The position numbers and the translations under genes are program-made. Below are positions 36,995-47,300 of a stretch of DNA of 61,228 nucleotides, in pieces. The notes beneath the pieces were generated by a model. That model was not told where the DNA came from and ran no database searches. It worked only from the letters and a program-made list of their open reading frames with translations. Each line of letters begins with the position of its first letter. Within the stretch, counting starts at the first letter, position 1. The stretch spans positions 1 to 61,228 of the forward strand of contig CAMVHE010000010.1 in assembly GCA_947167215.1 (NCBI GenBank). The letters are read 5' to 3'. Origin of the DNA: an uncultured Clostridia bacterium. GTDB lineage: Bacteria > Bacillota > Clostridia > Christensenellales > Aristaeellaceae.

Positions 36995-37023
36995 ATTGTA
37001 GCATTCTTTATCCCATACGACAA
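36995..37023 (-). promoter_or_regulatory. Promoter of the PNPOx-like gene
   Basis: On the minus strand TTGTCG (37023-37018), a 17-bp spacer and TGC-TACAAT with the -10 hexamer at 37000-36995. Confidence 0.72.
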
Positions 37024-37210
37024 ACATTTCCCACAAATTCCTTTTTATTTTCTATACTAATCCATAGCGATTTTACCTTTGCAATTCCGGAGCATCATCT
37101 TTATTCGGCATTGCTGCGTCCCGCTATTGTGTCCTTATGCCGGGAAAGGCAAAAACTTGTACTTCTTTCTCTTTCTTCTGCAGTAAGCAGCGATTACGGA
37201 ACCCTCCAAA

Positions 37211-37234
37211 GAAAAAGACGGTCCCATGGACCGC
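37211..37234 (-). terminator. Terminator after putP
   Basis: CGGTCC (37219-37224) and GGACCG (37228-37233) with a 3-nt loop; on the minus strand this is followed by TCTTTTTC. It lies 20 nt past the putP stop. Confidence 0.8.
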
Positions 37235-37253
37235 CTTGCTTTCGACAGGATAA

Positions 37254-38714
37254 TCAGTTTTCATCTGCAGAGGCACGATCAAACAACGCCTCGACTTCCC
37301 TGTCTGGTTTAGCTGTGCACAGAGCAGTGATTACTGCCGCTACTATTCCGCATATCGTGCCGGGAATGATTTCATAGATTCCTGTATTTGAAAGGAAAAC
37401 CAGCCACAGAATATCTACCGTGGCACCGACCACAATACCCGCTACGGCTCCGGGAAAATTAAAACGTTTCCAGAAGAGTGACAGCATGATTGCAGGACCA
37501 AAGGCCGCTCCAAAGACACCCCAGGCGTTGGATACCAGGCTCATAATACTTCCTGCATTGGGATTTGACGCTATCAGTAAAGCAATCACAGCGATTGCAA
37601 GCACCACAATCCTGCCTGCCCACAGCATTTCCTTATCCGTGGTTTTGTTCTTTCGGATAATGGGGCGATAGACATCGCTGGCAAAAGCAGAGGCAGCAGA
37701 AAGAAGCTGACTGTCTGCAGTGGACATGGAAGCCGCCAGTATGGCAGAAAGAAGGATTCCGGAAAGAATGCCCGGGAATATTCTTCGTACCATGGTGATA
37801 AATACTAAAGAGTTCTGGTCAATGTGCGCATCATATCCGAGGAACATTCGTCCGACAACCCCTACAAGCACCGCAAAAAAGATAATGAGAGTTGTCCAGG
37901 TAATTCCTATATTTGCTGACTTTTTCAATGACTTCTGTGATTCTACTGACATAAAGCGAATAATAATATGCGGCATTCCAAAGTAACCCAGTCCCCACCC
38001 AAGGCCTGAAACAATATCCTTCCAGCTGGCGAATGCATTAAAGAACTGCGGAGTTTCCATCGTGATCGTCTCTGTGTTTATACCTTTCAGCATAGAAGCT
38101 GCAAATAGCGGTGCAATAAGCAGCGCCCCGAGCATAAGGAGCCCTTGAAAGAAGTCTGTCCAGCATACGGCAGAAAAACCGCCCAGAAACGTATATCCTA
38201 TGATTATCGCTGCCGCCAGATACATTGCCACTGTCTCATTCATACCGATTACCGTATGGAAAAGCGTTCCGCATGCCTTGATGCTGGAAGCTGCATAAAT
38301 GGTGTACGCCACCAGGAAAATAACTGCGCAGATCACCTGCAGGGCATATGACTTCGACAGGAACCGGTTTGTCAGGTACTGCGGGATTGTAATGGAGTCA
38401 TTTGCCTCTATGGAAAACTTTCTCAGTTTCGGAGCTTCCAAAATCCAGCTGACAGCATAGCCTATTGCCAGGCCGACAGCAATCCACATCTGTCCGAGCC
38501 CCAGTGCATATACAGAGGCAGGAAGTCCCATCAGAACCCAGGCGCTCATATCAGAGGCCCCGGCAGAGAGCGCGGAAACCCATGGTCCCATTTCCCGATT
38601 GCCCAGAAAATATGCCTTTTCACCGGAATTGCGGTTTTTGATAAAGAAATAAACACCTACACTGAGCATGAATACCAGGTAAAAGACGAAGATTACAATT
38701 TCTGAGATATTCAT
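37254..38714 (-). CDS. putP: Sodium/proline symporter (SSS family)
   Basis: This 486-residue protein is a sodium:solute symporter of the PutP type with about thirteen membrane helices. Family marks include AYFLGNREMGPWVSALSAGA near residues 35-55, SDMSAWVLMGLPASVYALG, and IPQYLTNRF. It should take up L-proline with Na+. The ATG at 38714 was chosen over the longer frame (38804), because GGAAGG lies 6 nt before it and the promoter at 38752-38780 would cut through the longer frame. It lies downstream of the TetR gene on the same strand but has its own promoter. Confidence 0.85.
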   Translation of the reverse strand: MNISEIVIFVFYLVFMLSVGVYFFIKNRNSGEKAYFLGNREMGPWVSALSAGASDMSAWVLMGLPASVYALGLGQMWIAVGLAIGYAVSWILEAPKLRKFSIEANDSITIPQYLTNRFLSKSYALQVICAVIFLVAYTIYAASSIKACGTLFHTVIGMNETVAMYLAAAIIIGYTFLGGFSAVCWTDFFQGLLMLGALLIAPLFAASMLKGINTETITMETPQFFNAFASWKDIVSGLGWGLGYFGMPHIIIRFMSVESQKSLKKSANIGITWTTLIIFFAVLVGVVGRMFLGYDAHIDQNSLVFITMVRRIFPGILSGILLSAILAASMSTADSQLLSAASAFASDVYRPIIRKNKTTDKEMLWAGRIVVLAIAVIALLIASNPNAGSIMSLVSNAWGVFGAAFGPAIMLSLFWKRFNFPGAVAGIVVGATVDILWLVFLSNTGIYEIIPGTICGIVAAVITALCTAKPDREVEALFDRASADEN

Positions 38715-38751
38715 AAAAAACCTTCCATTCTTGCTGAAATCATTACGCAGG

Positions 38752-38780
38752 AGTATAACAGACAAAAAATAATACGGCAA
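38752..38780 (-). promoter_or_regulatory. Promoter of putP
   Basis: On the minus strand TTGCCG (38780-38775), 17-bp spacer, TATACT (38757-38752) with an upstream TG that makes an extended -10. The leader is about 30 nt. Confidence 0.8.
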
Positions 38781-38792
38781 TACAGAATTGAT

Positions 38793-38810
38793 TATAGAAT
38801 TCATTCTATA
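38793..38810. repeat. Perfect inverted repeat next to the putP promoter
   Basis: TATAGAAT (38793-38800), 2-nt centre, ATTCTATA (38803-38810). It lies 12 bp upstream of the -35 element of putP and could be a regulator-binding site. Confidence 0.55.
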
Positions 38811-38905
38811 TTATGCCGCATGTAATATTTTATTTTTCTTTTTATTTTCATATTAATAAGCAAGAATATCCTATTTACTTTTTCTGGTACAATTATAAGA
38901 ATTTA

Positions 38906-39502
38906 TTATTCTTTCTCCCGCAGAAGAAAGCCGCTCAGCATCATCGGCATCATGGATGCGGCATACTTGGTCAGTGAGTAGCTGCCATTGTTAAGACACC
39001 AGTCATACATCAGTGCCCTTTCAAACATCGCATAGGCAGTAACGATTTCATTGACGCTCATATCGTTACGTAGCTCCTTTTTCTCCTGCCCTGCCTTCAC
39101 GATTCGGTGAAGCATTTTGAAATAAGTTCTGTTGCGGTCCATCAGAGACCGTTCTCCATGGATTACAAGCTGTGAAGACAGGAGACGTGCCAGCAGTTCC
39201 GTAGAAACGCTGTTATCTATCATCTGGAAAAGCTCCCTGTTCATCTGCAGCAAGGCATCCATTGCCTTCTGTTCGGGATCCATCGTTTCCCGCAATTCCT
39301 CATATTTTTCATCAAAGACCATGGAGAGCGATCCCAGCAGGGCATCCTTACCATCAAAGTAATGATAAAAAGAACCTTTGGAGGTATGAGACTCCTCGAC
39401 AATGTCTTCAATTGTCGTCTCTTCATAACCCTGTTCATAAAAAAGCTTCCATGCTGATGAAACAATTTTTCCCTTTGTATTTTTTCCATTTTTTCTGGGC
39501 AT
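38906..39502 (-). CDS. TetR/AcrR family transcriptional regulator
   Basis: The 198-residue protein has the TetR helix-turn-helix near the N-terminus (YEQGYEETTIEDIVEESHTS then KGSFYHYFDGKDALL, about residues 19-52) and a helical ligand-binding domain. The ATG has GAGGAG upstream. Its own promoter carries an inverted repeat between the -35 and -10 boxes (39548-39564), suggesting autorepression. Targets may include putP (downstream) or the divergent GH28 gene, but this is not shown by sequence alone. The ligand is unknown. Confidence 0.85.
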   Translation of the reverse strand: MPRKNGKNTKGKIVSSAWKLFYEQGYEETTIEDIVEESHTSKGSFYHYFDGKDALLGSLSMVFDEKYEELRETMDPEQKAMDALLQMNRELFQMIDNSVSTELLARLLSSQLVIHGERSLMDRNRTYFKMLHRIVKAGQEKKELRNDMSVNEIVTAYAMFERALMYDWCLNNGSYSLTKYAASMMPMMLSGFLLREKE

Positions 39503-39541
39503 ACTTCATTCTCCTCGCATGTAATCCGTTCATTTCATCAT

Positions 39542-39569
39542 TTTATACTATTTCAGGCAAATAGTCCAA
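39542..39569 (-). promoter_or_regulatory. TetR-gene promoter with an operator-like inverted repeat
   Basis: On the minus strand TTGGAC (39569-39564), 16-bp spacer, TATAAA (39547-39542). The spacer is CTATTT-GCCTG-AAATAG (arms 39548-39553 and 39559-39564), a natural site for autorepression. Confidence 0.6.
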
Positions 39570-39710
39570 GCCCGTTTCATCCGACTCTTTTTCAGAAAAC
39601 GGTTTTGTGCATCAGACACTATCCTTCTGCCCATCGGTTCATCGCTATGTGGATGAAGAAAACCTCAGATTTAACTTCCGCAAGTCCGCATCAGAAACCT
39701 TTTTCCGTTT

Positions 39711-39777
39711 TCATGAAGGTTCCTTCGGATTCCGAAGGTACCTCCCATCGTGTAACAGTGCCTTCATCCTATGAAGG
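39711..39777 (+). repeat. Cluster of CCTTC/GAAGG inverted repeats upstream of GH28
   Basis: Three units occur: TCATGAAGG (39711-39719), CCTTCGGA/TCCGAAGG (39722-39738) and CCTTCAT/ATGAAGG (39761-39777). They can pair in mutually exclusive ways. They lie in a 378-bp gap with no gene. A weak promoter (TTGTAA at 39816, 16 bp, TAAACT at 39838) follows, so this may be an operator array. Confidence 0.45.
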
Positions 39778-39880
39778 ATTCGATTTTGGGGCATAATTTC
39801 TGCAAATTTTCACTCTTGTAAATTAACATCCATCTGATAAACTGAACCTATAAACCATTATTTCTGAAGGAGGATCTGTT

Positions 39881-41188
39881 ATGCTTAATTGTCATGTGAG
39901 GGATTACGGCGCTATCGGAGACGGCAATACTATGGATACTGCTGCCATCCAGCGTGCCATTGATGACTGTGCTGCCCATCACGGTGGACGTGTATCCCTT
40001 TCCGACGGATGTTATCTTAGCGGACGCATTAACATGAAAAGCGGTGTGGAATTACATATCGAACGGGATGCTGTCCTGCTTGGATCCACAAATGGCTGTG
40101 ATTTTCCCGAAATAGAAACGGATTTCTGGCATACCGAGTATGCCCCACGTTTTAACCGCAGATGCTTTATTTATGCAGAAGGCTGCGAGGATATCGCCAT
40201 TACAGGAAGGGGTGCCATAGACTGTCAGGGTGAAGCCTATATGGAACCTCTCCCCGAAAAAACGGCAAATGTATCCTACTGGCCATATATGCGAAAGGCA
40301 TTTCCCTCCGGATTTGAGGATCTGGGGTCTATGCATCTGAATCCTGAACAGCGAAAGCTTTGCAGCCTGAGTCCTGCACGGGTGGTGTTCTTCATTGGAT
40401 GCAAAAACATCGTCATCGAGGATGTCACCATGCGCAACCAGCCTGCCGGCTGGAGCTACTGGATCTGTGACTGTGACAACGTTCATTTCCATCGGGTTCA
40501 GATTCTGGCATCTGTTTTATATCCCAACAATGACGGAATTCATATCAACTGCAGCAGGAACGTAACCGTTTCTGACTGCAATATTACCTGCGGCGATGAT
40601 GGTATTGTAGTACGCGCCTATTCCGCACCGATGGGGCATCCGGTCGCATGTGAAAAAGTAAGCGTCACCAACTGCAATATTACCAGTCATTCCGGCGGAA
40701 TCCGCATCGGGTGGTACGATGATGGCATTATTCGAAACTGCACATTTTCCAATCTGAATATCACGGATTCCACCGTTGGCATTGACATCCGTCTCATCGA
40801 TACCCCCGAAGGATATCGTGGAAGCGATCAGGGAATTGAGGACACACTCATTGAAAATCTAAATTTTTCAAACATCAATATCGACCGCAATTTCTTTGAG
40901 CCTTTCTTCATCCATATCTGTGACCGTAACCGCTGCGCTGGTATTCGTAACCTCTATTTTTCTAATATCCACAGCTATTCCGTACACATGCCCACCATCA
41001 TCGGCAGAGCCAACTGCCACGTTCAGAATATTTACATGACCAGCTGTCATTTTACTCAAATCACAAGGGATTCCATTCCTGATAATCATCTTGGTTCTCA
41101 CAGCGAAGACAGGGATTTTTCGCTTCTTCCCTGCTTCCGTCGGGTAGACAATCTTGTTCTGAATAATACCGTATTCAATGTTCTATAA
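39881..41188 (+). CDS. Glycoside hydrolase family 28 (polygalacturonase-like)
   Basis: The 435-residue protein is a right-handed beta-helix enzyme of GH28. It opens with the pectate-lyase-type start VRDYGAIGDGNTMDTAAIQ. Catalytic blocks appear in order: NNDGIHI with Asp218, CGDDGIVV with Asp239-Asp240, and SHSGGIRIG with His270. The classic NTD is NND and the G-H-G motif is S-H-S-G, a common variation in bacterial intracellular members. No signal peptide is seen, so it probably trims imported pectic or related oligosaccharides. GGAGG lies 8 nt before the ATG. It is monocistronic. Confidence 0.85.
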   Translation: MLNCHVRDYGAIGDGNTMDTAAIQRAIDDCAAHHGGRVSLSDGCYLSGRINMKSGVELHIERDAVLLGSTNGCDFPEIETDFWHTEYAPRFNRRCFIYAEGCEDIAITGRGAIDCQGEAYMEPLPEKTANVSYWPYMRKAFPSGFEDLGSMHLNPEQRKLCSLSPARVVFFIGCKNIVIEDVTMRNQPAGWSYWICDCDNVHFHRVQILASVLYPNNDGIHINCSRNVTVSDCNITCGDDGIVVRAYSAPMGHPVACEKVSVTNCNITSHSGGIRIGWYDDGIIRNCTFSNLNITDSTVGIDIRLIDTPEGYRGSDQGIEDTLIENLNFSNINIDRNFFEPFFIHICDRNRCAGIRNLYFSNIHSYSVHMPTIIGRANCHVQNIYMTSCHFTQITRDSIPDNHLGSHSEDRDFSLLPCFRRVDNLVLNNTVFNVL

Positions 41189-41301
41189 TAATGCATTGCC
41201 TTCACAAACGACCCAGGATGCCTTGAATCGACATGCACCGTCCGTTTTCCGTTATGCAGACCGCATTCGGAAATGGCCTCTGAACTCTTCTTTTTTCATA
41301 T

Positions 41302-41345
41302 AAAACAACAGACTGTCAGTCGATCTGACAGTCTGTTTTGTTCAA
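41302..41345. terminator. Bidirectional terminator between GH28 and the NRPS
   Basis: A perfect 13-bp stem (41307-41319 with 41325-41337), 5-nt loop. T-rich tails occur on both strands, so it can end both converging transcripts. It abuts the NRPS stop. Confidence 0.85.
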
Positions 41346-44300
41346 TTACACCTTCCGGTCCTGAAGAACATCTTCACAGTCAACCAGACGCTCCAGCGTA
41401 TTTACATACATATCGTGGAAAACGATCATTTTCTCCTTGTCAAATAATCCTTCTGCATATTCCATTTCTGAATCAAATGCACCGTCTCCATACTCATTTT
41501 CCAGCAGTTCAAGCTCCAATCGTGCACCTGCTGCGGTGAATTCATCCTCCAATGTTATCAATGTCGGTTCCAGTACATCCATTTCGTCGCCATTGATTCC
41601 CAGCTGAAGGTTTACTTCCATGCAGTCATCCAGATATGCCTGATAATGCTCTGACATAAAGTCATAGGTACTATGGGCAATGCCCTCTGCCACCTGCTCT
41701 TTTACGGAAGCAAGCAATTCCCGCACATTTGCATAGTCTTCCATTCGCAGGGCAACGGGCAGGTTCTTGATCAGCATGCCCACTGAAGCTTCTGCCTCCG
41801 GAGAAAGACGGTTATTGAAAATCCAGTTTGTAATTACATGCGGTTTGCCTGTAAACCGGGAGAGTGTGATCAGCGCTGCCGCAATTGCCATCACGGAATG
41901 AGTCACTCCCCAATGGTTCTCAGCAGCAGCAACCTGCTCTGCTCTGAATCCCAGCCGCTTTTCACGGGATGCCTGATTAATTCCATCCGAAGCCTTTTCT
42001 GCAGGAGGAATATTGCACCAGTCCATATCCCCGTAATGTTCAGCAAACCATTCGCGGTCTTTTTCCCTGTTACCTGCTGCAATCCTCTTCTCTTCTTCTG
42101 CAAGTATTGCAAAATAGTAATCCTTTTTCAGTTCTTTCCCAAAGTAGGCATTAACAATATCTGCCAGAAGAACTCCCAGTGACCCCCCATCCATAAGGAT
42201 ATGATGGACATCCATAAACAGATACAGATGACTGGGAGAGCGATAGAGTCCGACACGGCAAAGGCAGGCATTCAATATCTGCTGGAAGGGAAGAACCAGA
42301 ACTGCCGGAAGCATTTCCGCTGTTTTCTCCTGGATTGTCTTTATCTTTACTTCCGGCAGAAGTCCCGGTATATATTGCTGCTCCAGCTCATAATCATCAT
42401 TGAAGCGGAAAGCTGTCGACAATGCAGGATGATTCTGAATCGCCTGGTTAACAGCCCTGCAGAATCTTTCCGGATCAATTTTCTGGAGGTCAAATCGCAC
42501 CAGGAAGTGCATATTGGACCACATGGTAGAGTGCGGACGGAACAACTGAGTGTCAATCATCTGGATCTGAAGCGGAGTCAGGGAATGCGGAACCTTTCTT
42601 GCTTCCATTTCCCGCTCTTCCAGACTGCCCTCACCTATGCGCTCATGCAGGACTTCCAGAATTGCATTCGGAGTTCGTTTCTGGAAGATATCGGCCGCAC
42701 CGAGCCCTTCCAGATGCGCCTCCGTAAGGGCTACCATGGCTTTCAGGGAATCACCGCCCAGTTCAAAGAAATCATCCTGAAGTCCCACCTGGTCCTCCGG
42801 CAGTCCAAGCGCTATTGCAAAAGCGTGGCAGAGTGCCCGTTCTTCTTCTGTTTCCGGTGCAATGTATTCCGCCCGCAGAGCGCTGAAGTCCGGAAGCGGG
42901 AGAGCTTTGCGGTCTACTTTTCCACTGCTGGTCATGGGCATTTTATCCAATGCTAACAGAACGGCTGGAACCATGTATTCCGGTAGTTTCTCCTGAATAT
43001 ACTGTTTCAGCTTCTCCGGAGAAATGCTCGTCTGGGAAGTATAATATCCTACCAGATACTCCGCACCGTTGTTCTTCTGTACTGCTACGGTACCAGTCTT
43101 TACTCCAGGGAATTCCGTAATCACCTTTTCAATCTCATCCAGTTCAATACGGAAGCCTCTGAGCTTGATCTGATTATCTACACGGCCAAAGATTCTGATT
43201 GTACCTTCCGGCGTCCAGGATGCAAGATCTCCGCTGTGATAGGCACGTTGTCCATTATGCTGGAAAAATGCCTTTCTGGTCTTGTCCGGCATATTGATAT
43301 ATCCGCGTCCGACCTGATCCCCGCAGATGATCAGTTCCCCTCGGATGCCGACCGGCAGTTCGTTTCCAAAGGTATCTGAAACATAGAATGTTGTATTGGC
43401 TATGGGCGGTCCAACTGTAACGTCGGCATTCCCATTCATGAGTTCTGCCGCGCACCCCATGGTCGCTTCCGTCGGCCCATAAACATTCAGTATAACACTG
43501 TCCTCCCGTAATTCCCGCAGACGATTGTACAGCCGTGCCGGGAAAGCTTCCGCTCCGATATCAAAGAATGTAAGCCCGCGAATGGCTTCCCTCGTCTCTT
43601 CAATATCCAGCAGGTTCAGAAGATAGGTGGGTGTACACGTAATGCCGTCTACCCCTTCACTTTCGATGAGTTTTGCCAGAAGACCCGGAGTGTGAATCTC
43701 CTCTTCGCTGGCAAGAACAACCCGGTTTCCATTGCAAAGCGGCACAAAGCATTCGACAACGGAAACATCAAATGAAAAGGACGCCAGCGCCAGGCAGACA
43801 CGGCCAGGCTCAGCATAATGCATGATCTCCAGGGACTTTTCATTACGGTTCACATAATTTGCGATATTGCCATGCTCAATCATGACTCCCTTCGGTCGTC
43901 CCGTGGTTCCGGAGGTATAGATGCAGTAAGCCAGATCTGAAGCTGCTGTTTCTACCTTTTCCGGTTTTCCTGCTTCTTCCTGCAGCAGCTGCTCCACCGT
44001 CACAATTTCATATGGTCTGTCCTGGAAGTTCCGTTCCTGCTTTATCCGTTCACTGGTCAGAAGCAGGCCGATTTTTCCATCTTCCATACAGAAATCAATC
44101 CGTTCGTCCGGATAGTCAGGAATGAAGGGAACAAATGCACCGCCGGCTTTCAGGATACCAATCTCTGACACATAGGCGTAGACTTCCCTGTCCATCAAAA
44201 CACCGACAAGTACATCCCGTCCGATCCCGCGTTTCTGGAGTCTGACTGCCACCTGATCTGAAAGCTGATTCAGTTCTCCGAAAGTCAGGTGTTTTCCTGA

Positions 44301-47300
44301 AGCTGCCACCGCCAGCCTGTCTGGAGTTTTATCTGCCCATCTGCGAATCTGCTCATGAACCGGCACAAATCCGAAGTCAATTGCTGTATCGTTGAATCTG
44401 GCAAGACATGCCAGATCTTTTTTATTCAGCATCCGGATATCTCCGATATGCTCCTCCTTCAGAAGCCCTTCCGCGATAATAAACAGATTCTCAGCAAAAC
44501 GTCGCACCCATTCTGCCGAAAACTTTTCATTTCGGTATTCCAGCGTCATGTTGTACAGGCCATTCGTTGCGAAGAACTGGATGGACATGCATCCGGTAAC
44601 CATTCCGGTGTGGTAATGCTCCATAAACCAGGCATCACCTTCAAGAAGCGTCTCCCCTGCTGCCGTACCCATCTGGTCCGTAAACAGATCTCCCTGATAA
44701 ATAAACTCTATATCTTCATTGACAGGGCAGTTCTTAAGCACCTCGTCAAAAGAGAAGATATCATGGCTCATGGTAGCAAGGGTCTGGCGGCTCATTCCCC
44801 TCAGAAAATCACCCACCGTCAGATTGGCAGACAAATCCCCGTAAACAGGAATACGCTTGATCAGTGTGCCAAATGTATCCGACATTTCGGAGCGCGCCCT
44901 GCCGTTATATACGGTGGAAAAGGAAACATGACTGCTGTTGAGATATTTCCCAAGCATAAGCGCCATTGCTCCCATAAAGAAGCTGCTTTCGGTAATCTGA
45001 TTGCGTTCGCAGAACGCCCTGACCTGCCCCGTTGTGAGTGTTCCCGGTTCAAAGCGCATATTCTCACTAACACCCGGGGTCAGCGGTCCCTCCAAATCCC
45101 CTGCCAGAGGTGGTATATCTTCCATTGCGTGGAACAGATCCTCATGGTATTTCCTTGCTGTTTCATAAGTTCCGTCACGCATCATCTGCTCCTCAAGCAT
45201 GCCAACCTGCTGGATGGTGCATTCTTCTTTGGTCAGTGGCATGCCTTTAAGTGCTCGATTCAATTCAGCAATCAGCAGACTGATGGATGTACCATCAAAG
45301 AAGATCAGATGGCTCTTAATGGCCAGATAACATCTTTCAGGCGTCCGATAGACAGCAAAATGGAACAGAAGTTCGTCAGTAACCGGCACTACCGGAATAA
45401 AGCGTTTCATAAATTCCAGTCGGTCTTCTTCAGTACCATCGATGACCGGAACGGTCACCTTTGCCATTGGTTCCATGAACATGTGTGGCATGCTGTCTGC
45501 CCCAACCCGAATAATGTACTTCATGGAGGGATGAGCAGATACCACCGTCTGAACTGCAGCAATCAGCTGTTCCGCAGTCAGAGAAGGGTCTGCCCTCATC
45601 AGATATGGGCAGGAATACGTTTCCGCATTTCCTCCGGTCATCCCTTCCAGATAGATGCCCATCTGTGTCTTGGTCAGCGGATAAAAATCACGGTCCATGG
45701 GAGGTATCCCATTTTCTTGTTCCACGTCTTCCTGCAGGTAAGCTGCCAGTGCCCTCGGCGTAGGATGATTCGACACATCCTGGAAAGAAAGCCCGCTCTT
45801 CAAATCACTCAATTCGGAAATCAGGATAGATACACTCAGGGATGTACCTCCCAGATCAAAGAAATCGGACAGAACGCTTACCCGCTGAAGTCCAAGCACT
45901 TCTGCAAACGCCTTGCACACACGCTCCTCCAGCGGAGTTTCCGGAGCACGGTAGTTCGTTTCTTCTACCGGCGGCTCCATGGCTTTCAATGCCAGATAAT
46001 TGACCTTATTGCGCTCATTGCGCGGCAGCTCTTCCATCCATACAAAGTAATCGGGCACCATATATTCCGTAAGATAGTCAGACACATAGTTCCGAAGCTC
46101 TTCCGGCGTATGCTCTTCCCCCGTATAATAACAGCACAGCTTATCCGCGCTGCCAACCGAAACCGCCACACAGGCTGCCTCTTTAATCTCATCTTTTCGG
46201 ATCAGGACATTCTCAATCTCTCCCAGTTCGACCCGGTAGCCACGGATTTTCACCATCCGGTCCTTCCTTCCATGGAAAAGAAGATTGGCATCCTCATCGT
46301 AGGCCATAAAATCCCCGGTTTTATACATTATCTGTCCGGGTTCAAATGGGCACTCTACAAACCTGTCTGCGGTTTCTTCCGGAAGATTGTTGTAACCCAT
46401 GGCAAGCCAGGGACTGACAATGCCCAGTTCCCCTATCTCTCCGGCATTTTCAATGATGGCGCCTTCTTCATTCAACAGGTAGACGCGGGCGCCGCCTCCA
46501 GCTTTGCCCAGCATGCGGACATCCTCTTTTCCTTTCCAATGGATCAGTACACATGCTGTTTCCGAAGTTCCATATACTTCAATCAGATTACCATCTTCAG
46601 AAAAATCTTCCCGGGATTTTTCTCCTGCCATCAGGACATATTTCAGAGGAAGGCGTCCGTACAGGGATCGCATGACGGCATACATCTGAGGCGGCAGATA
46701 CATTCCCGTAATATGTCTCTTCTGGATGATCCCATATAGTTTATCCACATTCTTGCGTTCGATCTCATCCGCAATATAGACATTTCCGCCTGCCATCAAT
46801 GCAGGGATAAGGTCCTGAACCGCAGCAATAAAGGGAAATCCTGCCATGCAGCACAAAGTATCTTCTTCCGTAAAAGGATGGAAATCCTGAAGCAGATCAT
46901 AACCACAGTTAAAAATGTACTGCCGGTGAATAACTCCTTTAGGCTTTCCGGTAGATCCGGAAGTAAAGATAAGCAGACCCTCAATATCTGCATCCGAGAG
47001 ATTGAGAGAAGTATCTGCTTCTGCCTTTTCCTCCCCTTCCATTACCTTTTCAAGCAGCAGGGACGCTTTCCCTTCTGCCTTATCGAGGAGACCCTCGCTA
47101 GTGAGACAGAAGACAGCTCCCGCATCTTCCAGAACGGTCTGAACACGTTCCCGCGGATATTCGGCATCCATCGGAATGATCGCACAACCTGCACGTACAA
47201 CTGCAAGAAGTGCCGTCAGGTATTCTCTGGTTCTAGGCAAAAGCAATGCGATTCTGACCCCGTTTTTTCCTTCTTTACGGAGCCTGCGGACATCATAACC

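Noticed and set aside
44355..46739. 794-codon open frame on the plus strand inside the NRPS
   Set aside because: It is exactly antisense to well-supported A and C domains, has no ribosome binding site and a composition that mirrors the NRPS codons.
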